From the NCBI GenBank assembly GCA_047605445.1, contig JASGFP010000014.1, positions 1 to 41,445 of the forward strand: DNA of 41,445 bases, given 5' to 3'. The notes beneath the pieces were generated by a model. The model made no database searches. It worked only from the letters and a program-made list of their open reading frames with translations, and was not told where the DNA came from. Each line of letters opens with the position of its first letter. The first letter of the stretch is position 1. Below, one piece after another: positions 1 through 7,905 of this stretch. The position numbers and the translations under genes are program-made. Origin of the DNA: JAJXWB01 sp047605445 (GTDB taxonomy: Bacteria; Pseudomonadota; Alphaproteobacteria; Rhizobiales; Beijerinckiaceae).

Positions 1-415
1 GACCGCTTGCGCGCCCGAGTGCGCGCAATGAGAATTTTTCTCCAATCATGGCCAACTACCCCCTGTGAGGCCGCGACGGATTGTCGCAACCAGAGGCACG
101 CTATGCTTCCACGCCGCCAGTCACAAGAGGTTAGTCTTGATCTCTAGAAAATAACGTCGCCAACTGTCGATTTTGACTGATCCGAAGCGACAGTCGAAGG
201 GTATAGCGCGAGATTTGCTTCAGATATGAACCGTGAGGACGGGTCTATACATCCGGGATGTCCAATTGGCTCGCAGTCGCGGGAGCGAGGCCAATCGCGC
301 TCTAACCTGCGGCCAGGTATGAACTGTCGCCGGCGCGATGGGTCGTTTGCATTTCATCGCGCCGTGCCTGTACGCATCAAGCGCGCGGACTGTGATGCTC
401 GTCATACGGGGGACG
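1..415. other. Gene-free left edge of the window
   Basis: No convincing coding region is visible here. Base composition around 40-230 is more AT-rich than the rest of the window, and short reading frames on both strands have no ribosome site and no recognisable product. A weak 7-bp inverted repeat (ACTGTCG near 166, CGACAGT near 190) is present. The stretch lies downstream of the minus-strand DUF1217 gene, so it probably holds that gene's 3' untranslated region and the flank of a gene beyond the window. Confidence 0.5.
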
Positions 416-1207
416 TCAATAGGTCTTGTAAGCCTGAATCGCCTGCAGCAGGCTCGCGCCCAGGCCGCCGCCCGAATCCTGCGATGCGCCGAGCAGGATG
501 GCGTTGGAATAGGTCGATCCGCTCGCCGACGCGTCGCCGTATTTCGCGTCGTACTGGGCGGCGAAGCGGGCGATGAAGGTCTGCAGTTTCTTCGTGTCCG
601 TGAAGTCGGCGAGATCGAGCTTCTTCTTCAGCATCGCCGCCTGCGAGTCGATCGGCATGACTGCGGTCATGGGCGAAATATCGAGTGCGGTCTGCACGAC
701 GTTCAGCAGTTTCTTGTCGGCAAGAATGCTGTAGACGCTGGTGATCGTCGGCGCCTTGCGCTGGAAATAGAGCGCGAGGCCCACGCCGGCGTTCTGGTTC
801 GACTGATCCGTCTCGAGCGCGTTTTGCGTGAATTGGTCGACGACGCTTTTAACCAGCGCGTCCGACTGCGTCGTCTGCGCGCCTTTGCTCGCGAAATCGA
901 AGGCCTTGGCGAAAGCGAGGACGTTGGGATCGTTGAGCTTGTAGGCGAGCGTGGACGACGACCCGACGCCCTGCTGCAGGACCTGCGTCATCAGGCCCTT
1001 CGCATAGACGCGGTCGCCGAGGCCGAAAGCTTTCATCGCATAGGCGAACAATCGCTGATTCTTGACGAGGTCCGCCGCGCTCGTCGCCTTGCCGATATTG
1101 TCCTGGAAATATTTGGTCTGCGTCGCGACGTCGGCCGCCTTCGACGCAATCGTCGTCCAGCGCGATGCGTTCTTCGCGATGGCGAGATAGGTGGACAAGG
1201 TCGTCAT
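416..1207 (-). CDS. DUF1217 family protein
   Basis: The 263-residue protein resembles the DUF1217 family of alphaproteobacteria, whose members often lie in or near flagellar gene clusters; the molecular role is not established. Visible family-like traits are a helical, Ala/Gln/Lys-rich sequence, the N-terminal MTTLSTYLAIAKNA start and a C-terminal segment ending in LLQAIQAYKTY. There is no signal peptide or membrane segment, as expected for a flagellar-associated cytoplasmic or type III exported protein. No flagellar neighbours are seen within the window; they may lie to the left of it. The ATG at 1207 is preceded by a purine-rich GGAGAG sequence (reverse of 1226-1231), which supports the start. 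Confidence 0.75.
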   Translation of the reverse strand: MTTLSTYLAIAKNASRWTTIASKAADVATQTKYFQDNIGKATSAADLVKNQRLFAYAMKAFGLGDRVYAKGLMTQVLQQGVGSSSTLAYKLNDPNVLAFAKAFDFASKGAQTTQSDALVKSVVDQFTQNALETDQSNQNAGVGLALYFQRKAPTITSVYSILADKKLLNVVQTALDISPMTAVMPIDSQAAMLKKKLDLADFTDTKKLQTFIARFAAQYDAKYGDASASGSTYSNAILLGASQDSGGGLGASLLQAIQAYKTY

Positions 1208-1376
1208 GGCTCGCGGCGCACGGGAAGTGGCTCTCCTAGCGTAAGGCGATGATAATCATAGTAATTCTTGTCCGCCGCGAAACTTGCCGGGCGGTTAACG
1301 CGTTTGCGGCGCGCGCAAGCTCCGCGCAAGGCGAGGCAGGTCGTGTGACGCGATCCCCTCGTGACGGAGACGCGAC
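1208..1376. promoter_or_regulatory. Divergent intergenic region upstream of DUF1217
   Basis: This 169-nt stretch separates the minus-strand DUF1217 start from a possible small plus-strand reading frame. It contains a short AT-rich patch (about 1246-1270) in otherwise GC-rich DNA, the likeliest place for a promoter. I cannot assign -35/-10 boxes with confidence. Confidence 0.25.
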
Positions 1377-1589
1377 ATGCACGTTGGACCGGCCGCTTCG
1401 GCCTCGCAGACGATTTTTACGCGGGCGCGCCGCGCTCAAGGCTCCGCGAAGGCTTCAGCGGCGATCGCTGCGCCGGTCGCCGCTTCGAACCTCTCGTCGG
1501 CCGCTGCAAGCGGCGCCCCGGCCGCGCCAGCGGCGCCGAACCTGGCTTCGCTGTCGTTCGCGCGAAAACTGGGCGTCATGAATTCGTGA
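1377..1589 (+). CDS. Possible small Ala-rich protein (70 aa)
   Basis: An ATG at 1377 follows a GGAG at 1366-1369 with a 7-nt spacer, a good ribosome-binding arrangement. The predicted 70-residue product is rich in Ala, Ser and Pro in its middle (about residues 27-55) and ends with SLSFARKLGVMNS. It has no signal peptide and no known domain. Against it: low-complexity Ala/Pro stretches arise easily by chance in GC-rich DNA, and overlapping frames are also open. I keep it only as a candidate because of the ribosome site. Confidence 0.3.
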   Translation: MHVGPAASASQTIFTRARRAQGSAKASAAIAAPVAASNLSSAAASGAPAAPAAPNLASLSFARKLGVMNS

Positions 1590-1713
1590 TCCCGGCCGCG
1601 CCCAGGCCGACGCCCCTTGATTAAGCATCGCCGGATCACAAGTGAGGCCGGGGAAGCCAGCGGTCGCGCCACATGCTAGTGTGCGCCGCGCCCGCGCGCG
1701 AGGAGCATTGCAC

Positions 1714-2565
1714 ATGGCGGCGAAGTACGGTCACGGCTCGGCCAAGGTCGTTGAATTCGAAGCGAAAGACGCGATCTATGCCCGCATCCTGGCCGATGCG
1801 CAGGAAGCGGTGCGCCGAGAGCCCGATCTTGCCGGCTTTCTGTTCGCCAACGTGCTGCACCACGAGACGCTGGAGCGAGCGATCATCCATCGCGTCGCAG
1901 CGCGGCTCGACCATCCCGACCTCGGCGCGGAATCCATCGTTCACGCCTATACAGGCGTGGTCGCCGCCGATCCCTCGATCGCGGAAGCCTTCCGCGCCGA
2001 CATTCTGGCCGTATTCGACCGCGATCCCGCCTGCACGCGGCTGATCGAGCCCTTGCTTTATTTCAAAGGCTTCCACGCGCTGCAAACACATCGTCTCGCC
2101 CATGCGCTGCTGAAAAGCGGCCGACGCGATTTCGCGCTATACCTGCAAAGTCGCGCTTCCGCAGTGTTCCAGGTCGACATCAATCCCGGCGCCAAGTTCG
2201 GCAAGGGCGTGTTTCTCGACCATGCAACCGGGCTCGTCGTCGGCGAGACGGCCGAGGTCGGCGACGACGTCTCGATTCTCCAGGGCGTAACGCTCGGCGG
2301 CACCGGCAAGGAAGTCGGCGACAGGCATCCAAAAATCCGGCACGGCGTTCTGCTGGCGGCGGGCGCCAAGGTGCTCGGCAATATCGAGGTGGGCCATTGC
2401 GCGCGCGTGGCGGCGGGCTCCGTGGTGCTTAGCCCGGTGCCGCACAACACGACAGTGGCCGGTGTGCCGGCGCGCGTCGTCGGGACAGCGGGCTGCGCCG
2501 AACCCGGCCGGACGATGGACCAGATTCTCGCGTCCAAGGCCGCCGAGGCGGGCGCCGACGCCTGA
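1714..2565 (+). CDS. cysE: Serine O-acetyltransferase
   Basis: CysE transfers the acetyl group of acetyl-CoA to L-serine, giving O-acetylserine, the first step of cysteine synthesis in the cytoplasm. The 283-residue protein has the helical N-terminal domain (about 15-140) and the C-terminal left-handed beta-helix of hexapeptide repeats (about 145-260). The family signature is clear around 167-205: the catalytic-region FLDHATGLVVGETA followed by VTLGGTG and, further on, AAGAKVLGN and VAAGSVVL. An AGGAG at 1701-1705 sits 8 nt before the ATG at 1714, which decides this start over upstream in-frame codons. It is followed 92 nt later by a DUF3126 gene, a pairing I recall from other Rhizobiales. 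CysE is normally inhibited by cysteine through the C-terminal tail. Confidence 0.95.
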   Translation: MAAKYGHGSAKVVEFEAKDAIYARILADAQEAVRREPDLAGFLFANVLHHETLERAIIHRVAARLDHPDLGAESIVHAYTGVVAADPSIAEAFRADILAVFDRDPACTRLIEPLLYFKGFHALQTHRLAHALLKSGRRDFALYLQSRASAVFQVDINPGAKFGKGVFLDHATGLVVGETAEVGDDVSILQGVTLGGTGKEVGDRHPKIRHGVLLAAGAKVLGNIEVGHCARVAAGSVVLSPVPHNTTVAGVPARVVGTAGCAEPGRTMDQILASKAAEAGADA

Positions 2566-2657
2566 TCCGCGCTTGAAGCGGGCTCCGGTTTCTGGCAACC
2601 CGTGGCGCACGGCGCGCCTGTCGCGCGCCGACGCATGCGCGCGGCGGAGGTTTTCAG

Positions 2658-3062
2658 GTGCACAAGGCGGAAATCGCGAAACTGCAGGCTTTTCTGCGAC
2701 GCTCCTTCGGCAACGACGGCCTTCGCGTCGCGCCTGACCAGAAAGACCCGGACAACGCGGCCAATGTGACGCTTGGCGAGCGCAAGATCGCGGCCATCAC
2801 GCTCGACGACGAGGATGGCGACCGCTCCTTCGCGTTCGCCATGAAAATTCCTGTAGGCCGCGAAGTCCTGCAGGAATATCTGCGCAAGCTGTTCGAAAAC
2901 GACAAGCTGAAACTGGTGGCGCGCGCGAAGAAAACGGATTCGGTCGAACTGAATAGCGGCGACGACTTTCTAGGCGTCATTTCCGCCGACGACGCCAAGG
3001 GCTCGAGCTATACGCTGCAGATAGCCATTCTCGATTTCGATCTGGAAGACGACGGGGAGTAG
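2658..3062 (+). CDS. DUF3126 family protein, internally duplicated
   Basis: The 134-residue acidic cytoplasmic protein belongs to DUF3126, a small alphaproteobacterial family of unknown function. As I know the family, members are about 65-75 residues; this one appears to hold two copies. Copy 1 is about residues 9-65 and begins LQAFLRRSFGNDGLRV; copy 2 is about 71-128 and begins LQEYLRKLFENDKLKL. Both then run through a charged stretch and a second acidic DD segment. Copy 2 ends in the family-typical AILDFDLEDD. Translation begins at GTG 2658, set by a GGAGG at 2646-2650 with a 7-nt spacer. It lies downstream of cysE and is probably co-transcribed. A hairpin covers its stop codon. Confidence 0.85.
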   Translation: MHKAEIAKLQAFLRRSFGNDGLRVAPDQKDPDNAANVTLGERKIAAITLDDEDGDRSFAFAMKIPVGREVLQEYLRKLFENDKLKLVARAKKTDSVELNSGDDFLGVISADDAKGSSYTLQIAILDFDLEDDGE

Positions 3063-3083
3063 CGGGGCGAACTATAGCCCCGC
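3062..3083. terminator. Bidirectional hairpin between convergent genes
   Basis: GCGGGGC (3062-3068) and GCCCCGC (3077-3083) form a perfect 7-bp GC stem with an 8-nt loop. It lies between the converging DUF3126 and carboxypeptidase genes and overlaps the ends of both. There is no U-tract on either side, so termination by this hairpin alone is an inference. Confidence 0.45.
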
Positions 3084-4253
3084 CTGAATGGCCTGCATCA
3101 GCTGGAAGCGCAGCGCGCTGTTGTTGCCCTGAAGCGAGATAACGAAGCGCACTCTGCCGTTGTGCGCCGTTTCGGCGTAGCCCGCCAGCGTGCGCACACC
3201 GTCGAGCGTGCCGGTCTTGTACGCGGCGCCTTTGCCGCGTTTGAGCAGATCGGCGTGGGGCGCAAGCAGCGCGAGGATTTTGGCCAGTCCGCGCGCCGTG
3301 AAATGATTGCCGCGACTGATCCCCGAGCCTTCCTCGAGGTGGATCGCTTGCCCGAGATCTTGCGCCGCGAGCATGTCGTTGGCGACCTTGAGCGACTTTT
3401 CGAGACTTACGGGCGCGCCGAGGCGATGCGCGCCGATCTCTAGGAAAACCTGGTTTGCGATGTAATTATTAGAGCCGATCAGGAGTGCGTGCAGGATCTC
3501 CGAAAGGGGACGCGATTGCCTGTGCACGTAGACAGGCGCGAGGCCTGCCGGCGTCGATCCGCTTGTTATCCCGCCATTCACATGGCCGCCGGCTTTTTCG
3601 ATGAAGGCTGCGAGCAGTTCGCCCGCATATTGCAGGCTCAATGAGGGATCCTGCGCCAGACTGATGCGACCGCGACCATTGGCGCCGCGCTTGCGGAACT
3701 GGTCGATCGCCAACGGCGTGATCGGGGTCTGCTTCTCGCCGGAGACGATGGAAGCGCCGCGACGCACGGCGGAGATCGTGTTGAAATTCACCGCCAGCGC
3801 CGAGTTCAGCGCATTGTAGGATTCCGTTGTGTCCTCGATGCCGGGAATGCGCAGGTCGGCAGGATAGTAGCTTGCGTCGAGGACCATGCCGGCAAGCGGC
3901 GCCTTGCCGATTGCGGCGACCAATTCGGCGGCGAGAGGCGCCAGTTCCTCGGACACGAGGAGCGGGTCGCCGCCGCCGCGCACGTACAAGGTTCTCTTGT
4001 CATCGAGATAGAAACGGGTCTGGAACCGATAATCCGCGCCCAGCGTCTCGAGCGCCATCCAGGCGGTCGCCAGCTTGGCGACCGATGCGGGAACGAAGGG
4101 CTTGTCGGCGTTCTGCGCGACCAGTTCGTTGCCCTGGGCGTCCACCACGAACACCAGCGCCTGCGGCGCCATCGCCGCGACCTTTTCCTTCACCCCGGCA
4201 AGGGCCTGCGTCGGCAAAACGAGCAATACAACGAAGATCAGGCGAGACCACAT
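3072..4253 (-). CDS. dacB: D-alanyl-D-alanine carboxypeptidase, PBP4/S13 type
   Basis: This is a penicillin-binding serine peptidase (MEROPS S13) that trims or cuts D-Ala cross-links of peptidoglycan in the periplasm. All three active-site motifs are present in order: SVAK (Ser57, Lys60), SNN (261-263) and KTG (346-348). Residues 1-19, with a hydrophobic run ending TQALAG, form a signal peptide, which favours the ATG at 4253 over a TTG 35 codons upstream (4358) that would overlap the neighbouring stop. At 393 residues it is shorter than E. coli PBP4 (about 477), so the inserted domains between the first two motifs are reduced. It follows an unknown membrane protein gene on the same strand with about 100 nt between them. 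Confidence 0.9.
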   Translation of the reverse strand: MWSRLIFVVLLVLPTQALAGVKEKVAAMAPQALVFVVDAQGNELVAQNADKPFVPASVAKLATAWMALETLGADYRFQTRFYLDDKRTLYVRGGGDPLLVSEELAPLAAELVAAIGKAPLAGMVLDASYYPADLRIPGIEDTTESYNALNSALAVNFNTISAVRRGASIVSGEKQTPITPLAIDQFRKRGANGRGRISLAQDPSLSLQYAGELLAAFIEKAGGHVNGGITSGSTPAGLAPVYVHRQSRPLSEILHALLIGSNNYIANQVFLEIGAHRLGAPVSLEKSLKVANDMLAAQDLGQAIHLEEGSGISRGNHFTARGLAKILALLAPHADLLKRGKGAAYKTGTLDGVRTLAGYAETAHNGRVRFVISLQGNNSALRFQLMQAIQAGL

Positions 4254-4354
4254 GAGGATTCTCACTCGGGTCGAGTTGAATGCGGACACAGGGGATGTCG
4301 CTTGCACACCCGGATTCATTATTGCGCCCTGGCGCAAGCGGTCAAAGCCTGCGT

Positions 4355-5014
4355 TCAACGCGCGCGCATCGTCTGGACCAGCGCCCTGGCTCCGCTGGCG
4401 AGGCGCTCCCAGCGATCGAGCAAGGGGCGGCCGAAGCGCATCGAGACGTCGAGCCCGGCTTCGCGGAACACGGCAAGGCAGGTTTCGGGCAGGCCGTCGG
4501 AGGGGACGGTCGGACGAGAGCAGCGGGCGGCGAATGCGCGGCCTTCTGGCGGGGCGAAATAGAGATCCTCGCCGTTATATGGCGACCCGTCCTGGAAGGC
4601 GCGCTTGATCAGGCCTTCCTCGGTTTCCTCGACGGCGGGTTCGAAAAAACGCGCGTAGAGCTGGGCGACGAGGTCGGCCGGATCGATCTTGGCGTCGGCG
4701 CGGGCGATGGTCAGAAAGACGAGCGCCGTCCTGCCGGATCCATCGGCCTCCCCCAGCGGCGTGGAGCTTTCGCCGGCCGGGCGGAAATCGGGGAATGTCG
4801 TCGCCAGTTCGAGCGTCTCGAACCTGCCGCCCGATCGGCCGCCGCCGAAACGGGCGTAGGCGGGCGCGTAGACGAGCGTCACGTCGCCGATAGAGGATGC
4901 GACCAGCGTCCGGTTCTGGCTGGCGCGTTGCGTGATATACCAGCCAAGCGCGCCGGAGCCTGCGACCAGCGCGCCGCCGAAAGCGTAGACGAGAATGCGG
5001 GCGCGGCGCGACAT
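4355..5014 (-). CDS. Membrane-anchored protein of unknown function
   Basis: I do not recognise this 219-residue protein. Residues 1-7 are basic (MSRRARI), 8-27 form one hydrophobic segment and the rest is soluble, so it is likely a signal-anchored inner-membrane protein with a periplasmic domain. The soluble part has mixed helix/strand character, two cysteines near residues 167 and 178 that could pair in the periplasm, and no obvious enzyme motif. The ATG at 5014 is 42 nt from the divergent hisI start, so the two share a promoter region. Its position directly upstream of the PBP4-type gene suggests co-transcription and a possible envelope role, which is inference. Confidence 0.7.
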   Translation of the reverse strand: MSRRARILVYAFGGALVAGSGALGWYITQRASQNRTLVASSIGDVTLVYAPAYARFGGGRSGGRFETLELATTFPDFRPAGESSTPLGEADGSGRTALVFLTIARADAKIDPADLVAQLYARFFEPAVEETEEGLIKRAFQDGSPYNGEDLYFAPPEGRAFAARCSRPTVPSDGLPETCLAVFREAGLDVSMRFGRPLLDRWERLASGARALVQTMRAR

Positions 5015-5056
5015 GCGGCGCGACTATGACAGATTCGCGGAAATGAAGGACGGGTC

Positions 5057-5464
5057 ATGGCGGGCGGCGGCTTTGCGACGATACGGGACAAGCATTCGCT
5101 GGAGGAGGGCGACGTCTTCGCGCCGCGATTCGATTCCGCCGGCCTGATCGTCTGCGTGACGGTGGAGGCGTCCACCAACGATCCGCTGATGCTCGCCTAT
5201 ATGAACGCGGAATCGCTGCGACTGACGCTGGAGACAGGCGTTGCGCATTACTGGTCCCGTTCGCGCAACGCGCTCTGGCGCAAGGGGGATACGTCGGGCC
5301 AGACGCAGCGCGTCGTCGAAATGCGGGTCGACTGCGACCAGGACGCGATCCTGCTGCGCGTCGAAGCGGGCGGCGACGGCGGCGCGTGCCATACCGGCCG
5401 CAAGTCCTGCTTCTATCGCACTGTCGATGCGACGACGGGCGCGCTGACGTTCATCGAGCGTTAA
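5057..5464 (+). CDS. hisI: Phosphoribosyl-AMP cyclohydrolase
   Basis: HisI opens the purine ring of phosphoribosyl-AMP, the third step of histidine synthesis. The 135-residue protein is the stand-alone cyclohydrolase, without the HisE pyrophosphohydrolase domain. The metal-binding signatures are intact: VDCDQD at 91-96 (Asp92, Cys93, Asp94, Asp96) for Mg and Zn, and ACHTGRKSCFY at 110-120 (Cys111, Cys118). The substrate-binding YWSRSRNALWRKG stretch is at 65-77. AAGGA at 5046-5050 precedes the ATG at 5057. No other his genes are nearby; hisI near folE is a gene order I recall from Rhizobiales. Confidence 0.95.
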   Translation: MAGGGFATIRDKHSLEEGDVFAPRFDSAGLIVCVTVEASTNDPLMLAYMNAESLRLTLETGVAHYWSRSRNALWRKGDTSGQTQRVVEMRVDCDQDAILLRVEAGGDGGACHTGRKSCFYRTVDATTGALTFIER

Positions 5465-5483
5465 CAACGCTGGAACTTTCATA

Positions 5484-5512
5484 TTTACACTCCATTTTAT
5501 TAATGATGTAGC
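5484..5512 (+). promoter_or_regulatory. Candidate sigma-70-like promoter for the patatin gene
   Basis: An AT-rich island interrupts GC-rich DNA at about 5475-5510. It contains TTTACA (5484-5489) and TGTAGC (5507-5512) separated by 17 nt, a reasonable but not strong match to -35/-10 boxes. It lies 68 nt before the proposed patatin start. The spacing and the AT-richness are what I rely on; the -10 match is poor. Confidence 0.3.
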
Positions 5513-5579
5513 GACGCTGCCGGATCAGCCTCCGTGATGAAGGAGACGGGCGAGGTCCCTGCAGCCAGCGAGTCCGGCC

Positions 5580-6647
5580 ATGATGTCGTTCATGCGTAAA
5601 GCCCAGTTGATGTGGAGCGACGAATCCGGCGCCGCCAGCCCTGCGGCCGCGGCGCGGGCCAAGGAGACGATGGCGCCGCGGACCAGTGCACGGCGGCCGA
5701 AAATCGGCCTTGCTCTCGGCGCCGGCGCCGCGCGCGGCTGGTGCCACATCGGCATTCTCCGGGAATTCGAGGCGGCCGGACTCAAGCCCGACATCATTGC
5801 AGGAACCTCGATCGGCGCCTTGGTCGGCGGCTGCCATGTCGCGGGCCAACTCGACGAGATCGAGCGTTTCAGCCTCTCGCTGTCGCGCCGCCGGGTTCTG
5901 TCGCTGCTCGACTTGTCTTTTTCTGGCGGCGGCCTTTTCTCCGGCGCGCGGCTGCGCGAAAAGCTCGAAGCCTCTCTGGCGGGCAAGACGATCGAGGGCT
6001 TGCCTATTCCTTTCGCCGCCGTGGCGACGGAGATTTCGACGGGCCACGAAATCTGGCTACGGTCCGGGCCGCTGGCGCGCGCGCTGAGCGCCTCCTACGC
6101 GCTGCCCGGCCTTTTGGAGCCGCTCAATGTCGACGGGCGCTGGCTTTTCGACGGCGCGCTGGTCAATCCAATTCCTGTTTCCGTGTGTCGCGCGCTTGGC
6201 GCGGATATCGTGATCGCCGTCAACGTGGTTTCAGACTCGATGTTCCGCGGCACGGTGATCGGCGATCGCAACATTGGCGATGAAACGACCAACGTTCTGG
6301 CGCAGAAGGTCGAGGATGTCGCGGCGCGCGGCTGGCTTGGCGGCGTTGCGTCGCCGACCGCGCTCATCAAGCGTCGCTTGCGGCGCGGCGCGCATGACGG
6401 ACCCGGCGTCGCCTCGGTGATGCTCGACGCCTTCTCGATTACGCAGGACCGTATCGCTCGCTCGCGCCTGGCGGGAGATCCGCCGGACGTTCTGATCAAC
6501 GCGCGGCTCGAGAAATTCGGCCTGTTCGATTTCCATCGCGCCGCCGAGATGATCGAGATTGGCCGCGATACCGCGCGCCGGCGCCTGCCGGACATTCTGG
6601 AGCATGCGAGCATGAGCGCCGCGCTGAAGAACGCCGCGCCGGCTTGA
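5580..6647 (+). CDS. Patatin-like phospholipase family protein
   Basis: This 355-residue protein has the patatin/RssA-type acyl-hydrolase fold with a Ser-Asp dyad. Visible motifs are the oxyanion glycine loop GAGAARG (47-53), the nucleophile elbow GTSIG (75-79, Ser77) and the catalytic Asp in DGALVNP (Asp191). It probably hydrolyses an ester or lipid acyl chain in the cytoplasm or at the membrane; the substrate is unknown. The N-terminal 35 residues before the domain are not conserved-looking. Starts at 5580, 5583, 5592 or 5670 are all possible, none with a strong ribosome site. Bacterial patatins include both housekeeping and secreted toxin types; no signal peptide is seen here. Confidence 0.88.
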   Translation: MMSFMRKAQLMWSDESGAASPAAAARAKETMAPRTSARRPKIGLALGAGAARGWCHIGILREFEAAGLKPDIIAGTSIGALVGGCHVAGQLDEIERFSLSLSRRRVLSLLDLSFSGGGLFSGARLREKLEASLAGKTIEGLPIPFAAVATEISTGHEIWLRSGPLARALSASYALPGLLEPLNVDGRWLFDGALVNPIPVSVCRALGADIVIAVNVVSDSMFRGTVIGDRNIGDETTNVLAQKVEDVAARGWLGGVASPTALIKRRLRRGAHDGPGVASVMLDAFSITQDRIARSRLAGDPPDVLINARLEKFGLFDFHRAAEMIEIGRDTARRRLPDILEHASMSAALKNAAPA

Positions 6648-6696
6648 AACGGATAGCCCTTTCCGCCACGTTCGCGGTGAGACGAAGGTAGGGGCC

Positions 6697-7377
6697 ATGC
6701 GGACTTTTGGCTATGCCGTGGTCTGCCTGATCGGGATCGCCGGCGCAGCCACAGGGCAGACGCCGCCCACTCAAAGCGAGTTGTCGGCCTATACGGGACT
6801 TCATGCGGCGGCGGCGCGCGGGAGCGTGGACGATGTCCGCAGGCTCGCGACAGCCGGCGGTCTCGATGCGCGCGACGCCAACGGCCGAACGCCCCTTCAT
6901 GTCTCCGCCTTTCAACGTCGTCCCGAGATCGCGACATTGCTGATCGTCGCGGGCGCGTCGACCGCGCTGCTGGACAGACAGCGCTATGACGCGGTCACGA
7001 TCGCTTCGGTTCAGGACGATGAGCCGACGCTGGCGGCGCTGCTGTCGGCAGGCGCGAGCGCGAAACTGACGACCAGCATATACGACGGCACGGCGTTGAT
7101 CGCCGCCGCCCATCTTGGCCACGATGGCGTCGTCCGCCAGTTGATCCGAGCCGGCGCGCCGCTCGACCACATCAACAATCTGGGATGGACCGCCCTGATC
7201 GAGGCGGTGATTCTGGGCGACGGCGGCAGGCGTCACGTCGCGACTGTCCGCGCTCTGCTGGACGCCGGCGCCAGTCGCGACATCGGCGACCGACAGGGCG
7301 TGACGCCGCTGCAGCACGCGCAGGCGCGCGGCTATTCGGAAATGGTCGCGCTGCTCGAGAACCGCCCGGCGAAATAG
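6697..7377 (+). CDS. Exported ankyrin-repeat protein
   Basis: The 226-residue protein starts with a hydrophobic signal sequence (about 3-19, ending in AGAATG) and then carries about five to six ankyrin repeats from residue 30 to the C-terminus. Repeat hallmarks are TGLHAAAARG, GRTPLHVSAFQ, DGTALIAAAHLGH, GWTALIEAVILG and GVTPLQHAQARG, each followed by a helix and an LL/AGAS turn. Ankyrin stacks bind partner proteins, here presumably in the periplasm. It starts 49 nt after the patatin gene on the same strand, so the two could be co-transcribed. No enzymatic domain is present. Confidence 0.88.
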   Translation: MRTFGYAVVCLIGIAGAATGQTPPTQSELSAYTGLHAAAARGSVDDVRRLATAGGLDARDANGRTPLHVSAFQRRPEIATLLIVAGASTALLDRQRYDAVTIASVQDDEPTLAALLSAGASAKLTTSIYDGTALIAAAHLGHDGVVRQLIRAGAPLDHINNLGWTALIEAVILGDGGRRHVATVRALLDAGASRDIGDRQGVTPLQHAQARGYSEMVALLENRPAK

Positions 7378-7399
7378 ACAGCCGCGCCTCGAGCGCCGT

Positions 7400-7831
7400 T
7401 CAGGCGCTCGCGATATATTCGCGGAGCGCCTTGTGCTCGGTCTCGATCGCTTCCAGACGTATTTTCACGACGTCGCCGATGGAAATGACGCCGATCAGCT
7501 TGCCCTCGCGCAGCACCGGCAGATGGCGGATGCGGCTGTCCGTCATCACGCCCATCGTATCTTCGATCGATTGGCTCTCGGCGGCGGTGATGACCTTGGC
7601 GGTCATATGGCGCGAGACCGGATCGTTCAGCGCTTCCGAGCCGCCGTTCGAAACGGCGCGCACGATGTCGCGCTCCGAGAGAATGCCGAGCACCTTGCGC
7701 GACGCGTCGGAAACAACGACGGCGCCGATGCGGTGGCGGCATAGAACGTCAGCGGCCTCGCGCAGCGTCAGGTGCGGCTGCGCGGTGACCACGTCGCTGC
7801 CCTTGATCGCGAGAATGCGTGCGACTGTCAT
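7400..7831 (-). CDS. CBS-domain pair protein
   Basis: The 143-residue cytoplasmic protein consists of two CBS domains (about 8-60 and 73-130), which together form one Bateman module that binds adenosine nucleotides. Characteristic segments are LREAADVLCRHRIGAVVV with GILSERDIVRAV in the first and RIRHLPVLREGKLIGVISIGDVV in the second. There is no fused effector domain, so it acts as a stand-alone sensor or regulator of an unknown partner. An AAGAGG sequence sits about 6 nt before the ATG at 7831 and decides this start over one 26 codons upstream. It lies 74 nt downstream of the rhomboid gene on the same strand. Confidence 0.9.
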   Translation of the reverse strand: MTVARILAIKGSDVVTAQPHLTLREAADVLCRHRIGAVVVSDASRKVLGILSERDIVRAVSNGGSEALNDPVSRHMTAKVITAAESQSIEDTMGVMTDSRIRHLPVLREGKLIGVISIGDVVKIRLEAIETEHKALREYIASA

Positions 7832-7905
7832 GGTTGGCCTCTTGCTGCTCGTTTCCGAAGTCGCGGCCTGGGACCGTCTTTTGCGGCAAGGATGCGCCGC
7901 TTCGA

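Noticed and set aside
4254..4358. Upstream TTG extension of the carboxypeptidase that would overlap the neighbouring stop
   Set aside because: It would put 35 polar residues before a clear signal peptide. The ATG at 4253 gives a normal exported protein.
5580..7831. Patatin, ankyrin and CBS genes as a possible phage-defence or toxin cluster
   Set aside because: Patatin proteins occur in some defence systems, but no nucleotide cyclase of that type, sensor or effector partner is adjacent, and the ankyrin protein is exported. The patatin looks like a housekeeping member.
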